Positions 35,022-40,297 of a stretch of 40,297 nt of DNA are shown piece after piece (the stretch's first letter is position 1; each line of letters opens with the position of its first letter). The stretch covers positions 1 to 40,297 of the forward strand of contig JAFUWX010000057.1 of the NCBI GenBank assembly GCA_017471025.1, read 5' to 3'. The DNA is from Bacteroidales bacterium. GTDB taxonomy: Bacteria; Bacteroidota; Bacteroidia; Bacteroidales; UBA932. Position numbers and translations under genes: made by a program. The notes beneath the pieces were generated by a model that saw only the letters and a list, made by a program, of their open reading frames with translations, did no database searches and was not told where the DNA came from.

Positions 35022-36155
35022 TTATTTCACGCTGAAGGCGAAGGTGCAATGGCTGCGGTAGGTCTCGCCCGGGCGCAGCACCACGGAAGGCCACTGCGGC
35101 TTGTTCGGGGAGTCGGGGTAGTGCTGGGTTTCCAGGCAGATGGCCGTGCGGCGCTGATAGACGATGCCTTTCTTGCCGGTCACGGTGCCGTCCAGGAAGT
35201 TGCCGCAATAGACCTGGATGCCGGGCTCGTCGGTATAGACCTTCAGGTCGATGCCGCTGGCGGGGCAGTACAGTTCGGCCGCCACGCGGCTGATGTCGCA
35301 GGCGGTGTCCAGGACCCAGTTGTGGTCATAGCCATGTCCGTTGCGGATCTGCTCGTTGTCGGCGTCGATGCCGTCGCCGATGCGCCGCGGCTGGGTGAAG
35401 TCGAAGGGGGTACCGGCCACGGGAATGATCTCGCCCGTCGTCATAAAGGTATCATCCACAGGCGTATAGTTGCTGGCGTTGAGGTAGAGCTCGTCCTCGG
35501 TGATGCGGTGCTTGCCGGGCGTCCCGGACAGGTTGAAATACGTATGGTTCGTCATGTTGACGATGGTCGGGGCGTCGGTCGTCGCTTCGTAGGCGATTTC
35601 GATGGCGTTGTCCGGGGTCAGCGTATAGGTGACGACGGCGCGGACATTCCCCGGGAAGGCGTTGTCTCCGTCAGGCGATTCCAGTTGCAGCTTGAGGTGG
35701 CTGCGGTCGGCTTCCAGGCAGGTATAGACCTGGTATTGCCAGCCGGTCGGACCGCCGTGCAGGCAGTGTCCGAAGTTGTTCTGGGGCAGCTGGTATTCCT
35801 GTCCGTCCAGGGTGAAACGGCCCTGGCCGATCCGGTTGGCATAGCGGCCGATGGCGGCACCGAAGTCGGTGGCGTTGTGCTCGGGGAAGTAGTCTTCGAC
35901 GCTTTCGAAGCCCAGGACCACATCCTGCATCCGTCCCGCGTTGTCGGGCACCAGGATGGAGACGATGCGTCCGCCGAAGTTGGTGATGCAGACTTCCATG
36001 CCGGAGTCGTTGGTCAGGGTGTAAAGCGCGGTGGCTTTCCCGTTGTACGTACTGTGGAAGCGGACGGGGTCCAGGCCGGAAGCCGTGCGCTCCGAAGGGG
36101 TGCTGCAGGCCAGCAGAATGACGCTTGCCAGAAGGACGGCAGAGAACTGTTTCAT
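35022..36155 (-). CDS. galM: Aldose 1-epimerase (mutarotase), lipoprotein form
   Basis: 377 residues, lipoprotein signal MKQFSAVLLASVILLAC with Cys17, so it is placed in the periplasm or at a membrane rather than the cytosol like E. coli GalM. Galactose-mutarotase beta-sandwich with the expected active-site residues: His133 in LHGG, His204 in TNHTYFNLSG (general acid), Asp277 in GYDHNW, and Glu342 in LETQHYPDSPN (general base). It interconverts alpha and beta anomers of free aldoses, which helps uptake or metabolism of sugars released by the glycosidases nearby. First gene of a two-gene unit with the ThrE-type exporter. Divergent from transketolase across a short region that holds both promoters. 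Confidence 0.94.
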   Translation of the reverse strand: MKQFSAVLLASVILLACSTPSERTASGLDPVRFHSTYNGKATALYTLTNDSGMEVCITNFGGRIVSILVPDNAGRMQDVVLGFESVEDYFPEHNATDFGAAIGRYANRIGQGRFTLDGQEYQLPQNNFGHCLHGGPTGWQYQVYTCLEADRSHLKLQLESPDGDNAFPGNVRAVVTYTLTPDNAIEIAYEATTDAPTIVNMTNHTYFNLSGTPGKHRITEDELYLNASNYTPVDDTFMTTGEIIPVAGTPFDFTQPRRIGDGIDADNEQIRNGHGYDHNWVLDTACDISRVAAELYCPASGIDLKVYTDEPGIQVYCGNFLDGTVTGKKGIVYQRRTAICLETQHYPDSPNKPQWPSVVLRPGETYRSHCTFAFSVK

Positions 36156-36162
36156 AGAAATT

Positions 36163-36194
36163 TTTGTTTAAGTGAACAAATATACATAAATTTG
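36163..36194 (+). promoter_or_regulatory. Promoter of the split transketolase genes
   Basis: TTTG at 36163-36166, a 20-bp spacer, then TAAATTTG at 36187-36194: a full match to the Bacteroides -33/-7 pattern with the same spacing as the susC1 promoter. Transcription should start near 36200, which makes the ATG at 36226 (leader about 25 nt) the better start than the ATG at 36202. Confidence 0.65.
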
Positions 36195-36197
36195 TTC
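36174..36197. promoter_or_regulatory. Dyad GAACAAAT-N8-ATTTGTTC between divergent promoters
   Basis: A perfect 8-bp inverted repeat (36174-36181 and 36190-36197) with an 8-bp spacer. Each arm carries the TTTG of one of the two opposing -7 boxes. It could be an operator for a dimeric regulator, or simply the by-product of two symmetrical -7 boxes. Confidence 0.45.
36177..36184 (-). promoter_or_regulatory. -7 promoter box of galM
   Basis: On the minus strand TATATTTG (36184-36177) matches TAnnTTTG, 21 bp before the galM ATG at 36155. No -33 TTTG is visible. It lies between the -33 and -7 boxes of the opposing transketolase promoter, so the two polymerases would compete for the same DNA. Confidence 0.5.
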
Positions 36198-36225
36198 GAT
36201 AATGGTAATTACACCTAAATTCTTT

Positions 36226-37074
36226 ATGACTATAGATATCCTTCAACTTCAAAAGACGGCGACCCAGGTCCGTCGGGACATCGTCCGGATGGTCACCCTG
36301 GCGAACTCCGGTCACCCCGGCGGCTCCATGTCCAGCGCGGACATCCTGACCGCCCTGTATTTTTCCGTGATGCACCATGACCCTGCCCGCTGGACGCGCG
36401 ACGGCAAGGGACAGGACATGTTCATTCTTTCGGCCGGGCACCTGACGCCGGTCTATTATTCCGTGCTGGCCCGCTGCGGGTATTTCCCGGTCAGCGAACT
36501 GGCGACTTTCCGCAAGATGGGTTCCCGCCTGCAGGGACATCCGTCCGTGCGCAAGGGCCTTCCGGGCATTACGCAGGCTTCCGGTTCCCTGGGACAAGGC
36601 GTTTCCGTGGCGGCAGGCCTGGCCCTTGCCAAGCGGATGGACGGCGACCCGAACCGGGTCTTCTTCCTGTGCGGCGACGGTGAGTCCGAGGAGGGTCAGA
36701 TCTGGGAGGGTGCGGCCTTCGCGGCCCATCACGGCCTGTCCAACCTCATCGGGATCACGGACTGGAACGGTCAGCAGATTGACGGAACGGTCGATTCCGT
36801 ATCCGGCGGCGGAGACCTCCGTGCCAAATGGGAAGCCTTCGGCTGGAGCACCCTCGTGGCCGACGGTCACGACATGGCCGCCGTCCTGGAGGCATTCGCG
36901 CAGGCGGAATCGCTGCGTAGCGCCGGCAAGCCGGTGATGATCCTGTTCCGGACGGACATGGGACACGGCGTGGATTTCATGGCGGGCACTTGCAAATGGC
37001 ATGGCAAGGCCCCTTCGGCCGAGCAGTGCGAGAACGCGATGCAGCAGCTGGAAGAGACCCTGGGTGATTTCTAA
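36226..37074 (+). CDS. Transketolase, N-terminal subunit
   Basis: 282 residues from the ATG at 36226. An ATG 24 bp upstream is possible but would lie at the predicted transcription start. This is the thiamine-diphosphate-binding half of transketolase: SGHPGG (28-33), GHLTP near 71-75, GSLGQG (120-125) and the ThDP/metal motif GDGESEEGQIWE (150-161) ending at Asn181. Together with the C-terminal subunit encoded 12 bp downstream it would transfer two-carbon units between ketoses and aldoses in the non-oxidative pentose phosphate pathway. Split transketolases are a known alternative to the single-chain form, and the two frames are separate complete genes. Confidence 0.94.
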   Translation: MTIDILQLQKTATQVRRDIVRMVTLANSGHPGGSMSSADILTALYFSVMHHDPARWTRDGKGQDMFILSAGHLTPVYYSVLARCGYFPVSELATFRKMGSRLQGHPSVRKGLPGITQASGSLGQGVSVAAGLALAKRMDGDPNRVFFLCGDGESEEGQIWEGAAFAAHHGLSNLIGITDWNGQQIDGTVDSVSGGGDLRAKWEAFGWSTLVADGHDMAAVLEAFAQAESLRSAGKPVMILFRTDMGHGVDFMAGTCKWHGKAPSAEQCENAMQQLEETLGDF

Positions 37075-37086
37075 ATGTAAACGACT

Positions 37087-38031
37087 ATGAAACAATATAT
37101 TGATACTGGTAAAAAAGATACCCGCGGCGGATTTGGCGCCGGACTGCTGGCGGCCGGACGGGCGGATGCCCGGGTCGTCGCCTTGACCGCGGACTTGAAA
37201 GGTTCCTTGAAAATGGATGCCTTCGCGGCAGAATTCCCCGACCGTTTCTTCCAGTGCGGCATTGCCGAGGCCAATATGGTCGGCGCGGCAGCCGGCATGG
37301 CCATCGCGGGCAAGATTCCGTTCATCGGCTCTTTCGCCGAATTTGTGACCGGACGCGTGTATGACCAGATCCGTCAGGAGGTTTCCTACGGCATGACGAA
37401 TGTCAAGATCGCTTCTTCGCATGCGGGCATTACCCTGGGCGAGGACGGCGCGACCCACCAGACGATGGAGGATATCGCGCTGATGCGTGCGCTTCCCGGC
37501 ATGGTGGTGCTCAACCCTTGCGACTACAACCAGACGGTGCAGGCCACCCTGGCCGCGGCGCGTTACGACGGCCCCGTCTATCTGCGTTTCGGCCGTCCGG
37601 GTGTTCCGAATTTCACGGACCCGGAACAGCCTTTCGAGATCGGCAAGGCTTATGTGATGAACGAGGGCACTGACGTCACTGTCTTTGCGACGGGCCACAT
37701 GGTCTGGGAGTCGCTTCAGGCGGCACAGGCGCTGGAGGCCGAGGGCATTTCGGTGGAAGTCATTGATATCGCGACGATCAAGCCGCTGGATGAGGAGGCG
37801 GTGATCGCTTCTGTCCGCAAGACCGGGCGGGCTGTCGTGGCCGAGGAGCACAACCGTGCCGGCGGTCTGGGCGAGTGTATCGCCGCCGTCCTGGCCGAGA
37901 AGCTTCCGACCCGGCTGGCTTATATCAACGGAAAGGACCTTTTCGGACAGACCGGTACGCCGTCCGAGCTGATGCGGGCTTATGGGCTCGATGCCGCCCA
38001 CATCGCCGAGGCGGTTCGTTCGTTGCTGTAG
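37087..38031 (+). CDS. Transketolase, C-terminal subunit
   Basis: 314 residues. The pyrimidine-binding domain includes the catalytic Glu61 in FFQCGIAEANM, which activates the cofactor in the partner subunit, and SSHAGITLGEDGATHQ typical of transketolases. A C-terminal transketolase domain follows from about residue 190. It acts with the N-terminal subunit in pentose phosphate metabolism and can process pentoses such as arabinose once phosphorylated. The 12-bp gap to the N subunit gene indicates co-transcription. A large palindromic element follows 13 bp after the stop. Confidence 0.94.
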   Translation: MKQYIDTGKKDTRGGFGAGLLAAGRADARVVALTADLKGSLKMDAFAAEFPDRFFQCGIAEANMVGAAAGMAIAGKIPFIGSFAEFVTGRVYDQIRQEVSYGMTNVKIASSHAGITLGEDGATHQTMEDIALMRALPGMVVLNPCDYNQTVQATLAAARYDGPVYLRFGRPGVPNFTDPEQPFEIGKAYVMNEGTDVTVFATGHMVWESLQAAQALEAEGISVEVIDIATIKPLDEEAVIASVRKTGRAVVAEEHNRAGGLGECIAAVLAEKLPTRLAYINGKDLFGQTGTPSELMRAYGLDAAHIAEAVRSLL

Positions 38032-38044
38032 TTTACGTCATTCC

Positions 38045-38266
38045 GAAAAATAAGCTACCTCATTTCAAAACCTTCCGCTTCGCTCCATCCCTCCCAAACA
38101 AGTTTGGGCCCCTCCCTCTAATGTGGCCGAGGCCTGCCGGCCGGAGGCCGAAATACCCCCTAAGGGGGTTCAGGCGAAGCCTGAGGGGGTTAGGAGACCA
38201 AAAGGGAATGGCCAAAAAATTCATTTTGGCCATTCCCAGGTTTTGAAACGAGGTAGCTTATTTTTC
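38045..38266. repeat. Nested palindromic element with 29-bp terminal inverted repeats (MITE-like)
   Basis: The ends 38045-38073 and 38238-38266 are inverted copies with one mismatch in 29 bp (38062). Inside are further hairpins: CCCAAAC-AA-GTTTGGG (38093-38108); GGCCT/AGGCC arms (38131-38135, 38145-38149); ACCCCC-TAA-GGGGGT (38155-38169); TCAGGC-GAA-GCCTGA (38170-38184); and a perfect 14-bp stem GGGAATGGCCAAAA with loop AATTCA (38204-38237) that abuts the right end. TCATTCC occurs just outside both ends (38038-38044, 38268-38274), possibly a target duplication. No protein is encoded. It lies between convergent genes and may also stop transcription from both sides. Confidence 0.7.
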
Positions 38267-38279
38267 TTCATTCCTTTTA

Positions 38280-39074
38280 CTATCCGCGCTGCCGGACGGC
38301 TTCGAAGAGGAGGATGGATGCGGATACGGACACATTGAGCGAGTCCAGCCGGCCGCGCATCGGAATACGGATGTGTCGGTCGGCTGCTTCGCGCCACTGG
38401 GGCGTGAGGCCGGTGGATTCGGTGCCCATGACCAGGGCGGAGGGCCCTTTGAGGTCGGTGTCGTAATACAGGGAAGAATCCTGCAGCTGGGCGGTATAGA
38501 TCCGGATTCCCCGGCTGCGCAGCCAGGCGATGGCCTGTGCCGAAGAAACGGCGACGGTGGGGACGGTGAAAATGGCCCCGATGGAGGCGCGGATCAGGTT
38601 CGGGTTGAACAGGTCCGTCAGCGGGTCGCAGACCAGGACGGCATCCGCTCCGGCCGCATCGGCGCTGCGCAGGACGGCGCCCAGGTTTCCCGGCTTCTCG
38701 ACCGCTTCGAGCACGAGGAGAAGGGGATTCTCAGGAAGCTGTAAGTCGTTGAGGGAAAGTTCTTTGGCCTTGATTTCGGCCAATACCCCTTCGGTGCTTT
38801 CGCGGTAGGCCGCCTTCTCGTACAAGGGGCGGGGCAGTTCGATAACCAGGGGCGAATACCCTCCCAGGAGGGCGGCCAATTCTCCTTCCGGAAGGATTTC
38901 AGGACAATAAAAGACCGTATCCGGAACATAGCCGGCCGCCAGGCAATGGCCCAGCTCCCGGCGTCCTTCCACCACAAAAAGACCCTTCTCGCGACGCAGG
39001 CGGGATTTCTCCTGCAGCGCGAGAAGGTCCTTGAATTTCGGATTCCGGGCGGAAGTGACCGTCTCCGTACGCAT
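38280..39074 (-). CDS. SpoU/TrmH-family RNA 2'-O-ribose methyltransferase
   Basis: 264 residues. N-terminal substrate-binding region (1-100) starting VTSARNPKFKDLLALQ, as in RlmB/TrmH-like proteins. The C-terminal trefoil-knot (SPOUT) domain shows the three SpoU motifs: EKPGNLGAVLRSADAAGADA (125-144), VMGTESTGLT (about 215-224) and IPMRGRLDSLNVSVSASILLFE near 237-258. It would methylate a ribose 2'-hydroxyl in rRNA or tRNA using S-adenosylmethionine. The exact target cannot be read from the sequence. It is third in a tight unit after lysS and the PspC gene (3-bp gap). Confidence 0.92.
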   Translation of the reverse strand: MRTETVTSARNPKFKDLLALQEKSRLRREKGLFVVEGRRELGHCLAAGYVPDTVFYCPEILPEGELAALLGGYSPLVIELPRPLYEKAAYRESTEGVLAEIKAKELSLNDLQLPENPLLLVLEAVEKPGNLGAVLRSADAAGADAVLVCDPLTDLFNPNLIRASIGAIFTVPTVAVSSAQAIAWLRSRGIRIYTAQLQDSSLYYDTDLKGPSALVMGTESTGLTPQWREAADRHIRIPMRGRLDSLNVSVSASILLFEAVRQRG

Positions 39075-39077
39075 GGG

Positions 39078-39296
39078 CTATTGCTGGTAGTGGCCCCCTT
39101 CGATCCGGGGTGTATCCTTGGGCATCACGGCCCACATAATCAGATACAGCAGCAATCCTCCACCCATGCCCAGGGTGAAGAAAAGGAAAGCCACACGGAT
39201 AATCGTGACGTCGATTTCCAGGTAATCCGCCAGTCCGGCGCACACGCCGGCCAGCTTCTTGTCCTGGGTGTTGAGGGTGAGTTTTTTCTGTGCCAT
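39078..39296 (-). CDS. Small PspC-domain membrane protein
   Basis: 72 residues. The PspC domain fills the protein: LAGVCAGLADYLEIDVTIIRV (15-35), whose final residues lead into one hydrophobic span (about 33-58), and a short polar tail. PspC domains occur in envelope-stress proteins and in many small membrane proteins of unknown role. Placed between lysS (3-bp gap) and the RNA methyltransferase gene (3-bp gap). Confidence 0.88.
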   Translation of the reverse strand: MAQKKLTLNTQDKKLAGVCAGLADYLEIDVTIIRVAFLFFTLGMGGGLLLYLIMWAVMPKDTPRIEGGHYQQ

Positions 39297-39299
39297 CGC

Positions 39300-40297
39300 T
39301 TATGCCTGATCGGGTTCATTGTCTTTCTTGAGCATCTTTTCAGGCCGCATCTGCGGGAAGAAAAGCACGTCCTGGATGGTGCTCTGGCCGGTCATGAACA
39401 TGGTCAGCCGGTCGATGCCCATACCCAGTCCGGAGGTAGGCGGCATGCCGTATTCCAGGGCCCGGACGAAGTCGTAGTCGATGAACATGGCCTCGTCGTC
39501 GCCGTTGCTCTTCAGGCGGGCCTGCTCCTCGAAACGCTCCAGCTGGTCCACCGGGTCGTTCAGCTCGGAATAGGCGTTGGCCAGTTCCTTGCCGCAGACG
39601 AAGAGCTCGAAGCGCTCGGTCAGGGCCGGGTTCTCGCGGTGGCGCTTGGTCAGCGGGGACATTTCCACGGGATAGTCGATTACGAAGGTCGGCTGGACGA
39701 AGTTCTTCTCGCAGTATTCGCCGAAGATGGCGTTGATCAGCTTGCCTACGCCCATGGATGGTTCCACCTCGACGTTCAGCTGCTTGCACACGGCACGGAG
39801 CTGCTCCACGCCCATGCCCGCGACATCCACGCCGGCATATTCCTTGATCGCCTCCAGAATCGGAATCCGGCGGTAAGGGGCCTTGAAATCGACCTTGTTG
39901 CCCATGATTTCGACCTGGGTGGTGCCGTTGACGGCCATGGCGACCTTTTCGAGCATTTTCTCCACGAAATCCATCATCCAGATGTAGTCCTTGTAGGCGA
40001 CATAGATTTCCATGCAGGTGAATTCCGGATTGTGGGTCTTGTCCATGCCCTCGTTGCGGAAGTCCTTGGCGAACTCATAGACGCCGGAGAATCCGCCCAC
40101 GATCAAACGCTTGAGGTACAATTCGTTGGCAATCCGCAGATAGAGCGGAATGTCCAGGGCGTTGTGGTGGGTGATGAAGGGACGGGCCGTGGCGCCGCCC
40201 GGGATGGACTGCAGGATTGGGGTCTCGACCTCCAGGCAGCCCGCCGCATTGAAGTAGTCGCGCATGGTCTGCACGATCTTCGCCCGCTTGATGAACA
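39300..40297 (-). CDS. lysS: Lysyl-tRNA synthetase, class II, 3' part (5' end outside window)
   Basis: The frame is open through the window edge at 40297, so the GTG at 40274 is an internal valine codon. About 332 C-terminal residues are present. Class II motif 2 is seen as [20 protein letters not shown], and motif 3 as [20 protein letters not shown] close to the end. The segment [20 protein letters not shown] with [13 protein letters not shown] is specific to LysS rather than AspS or AsnS. It charges tRNA-Lys in the cytosol. The N-terminal anticodon-binding domain lies outside. It leads a housekeeping unit with PspC and SpoU genes that is unrelated to the glycan locus. Confidence 0.96.
   Translation of the reverse strand, partial: FIKRAKIVQTMRDYFNAAGCLEVETPILQSIPGGATARPFITHHNALDIPLYLRIANELYLKRLIVGGFSGVYEFAKDFRNEGMDKTHNPEFTCMEIYVAYKDYIWMMDFVEKMLEKVAMAVNGTTQVEIMGNKVDFKAPYRRIPILEAIKEYAGVDVAGMGVEQLRAVCKQLNVEVEPSMGVGKLINAIFGEYCEKNFVQPTFVIDYPVEMSPLTKRHRENPALTERFELFVCGKELANAYSELNDPVDQLERFEEQARLKSNGDDEAMFIDYDFVRALEYGMPPTSGLGMGIDRLTMFMTGQSTIQDVLFFPQMRPEKMLKKDNEPDQA

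Noticed and set aside
36226-38031. Frameshifted transketolase
   Set aside because: The N and C halves are complete, each with its own start and stop and a 12-bp gap. This matches the known two-subunit transketolases rather than a broken single gene.
38045-38266. Insertion sequence or CRISPR array
   Set aside because: No transposase frame is present in or beside the element, and there are no regularly spaced direct repeats. Only inverted repeats were found.
1-40297. tRNA, rRNA or other known RNA genes
   Set aside because: All gaps between genes are under 250 bp, and none contains a cloverleaf with the conserved tRNA sequences or any riboswitch pattern I recognise.

Overview
The window comes from a GC-rich member of the Bacteroidales (phylum Bacteroidota), probably a gut or host-associated glycan degrader. 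The evidence is two tandem SusC/SusD pairs, a hybrid two-component regulator (HTCS), many lipoprotein exoglycosidases with short Bacteroides-type signal peptides, gene starts without obvious Shine-Dalgarno sites, and several matches to the Bacteroides promoter pattern (-33 TTTG, -7 TAnnTTTG). The genus cannot be fixed from sequence alone. An uncultured Rikenellaceae-like or Cryptobacteroides-like lineage would fit the high GC.

Layout. (1) 1-2212, + strand: 3' part of a GH38 alpha-mannosidase cut by the window edge. (2) 20147 down to 2236, - strand: one very compact seven-gene operon, in order susC1, susD1, susC2 (short), susD2, HTCS, GH3 glycosidase, six-hairpin glycosidase-like protein. Every junction overlaps or has a gap of 6 bp. 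A promoter lies at about 20164-20195 and a terminator at 2223-2253. (3) 22078-20258, - strand: a separate lipoprotein with a C-terminal phosphodiester-glycosidase-like region and its own terminator. (4) 22275-31746, + strand: a second compact operon of five exported enzymes: beta-helix glycosidase (GH28/GH49-like) with a fimbrillin-anchor-like front half, GH20 beta-hexosaminidase, two different GH123/DUF4091-like proteins, and a short GH78-like protein. (5) 33673-31724, - strand: a GH127/DUF1680-like enzyme whose 3' end overlaps the preceding operon tail to tail. (6) 36155-33761, - strand: aldose 1-epimerase lipoprotein and a ThrE-type exporter. (7) 36226-38031, + strand: split transketolase (N and C subunits). 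(8) 38045-38266: a 222-bp nested palindromic element with 29-bp inverted ends. (9) 40297-39300 to 38280, - strand: housekeeping cluster of lysS (partial), a PspC-domain protein and a SpoU/TrmH-type RNA methyltransferase.

How it works together (inference): regions 1-5 form a large polysaccharide utilization locus of more than 33 kb. Surface SusD/SusC pairs would capture and import oligosaccharides. The HTCS would sense a released sugar in the periplasm and switch on its own operon. A wide set of exo-acting enzymes (mannosidase, hexosaminidase, GalNAc-ase-like, rhamnosidase-like, arabinofuranosidase-like, GH3) would trim a chemically mixed, branched glycan. The epimerase and transketolase next door are plausible routes for the freed monosaccharides into central metabolism. 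The target glycan cannot be named from the sequence.
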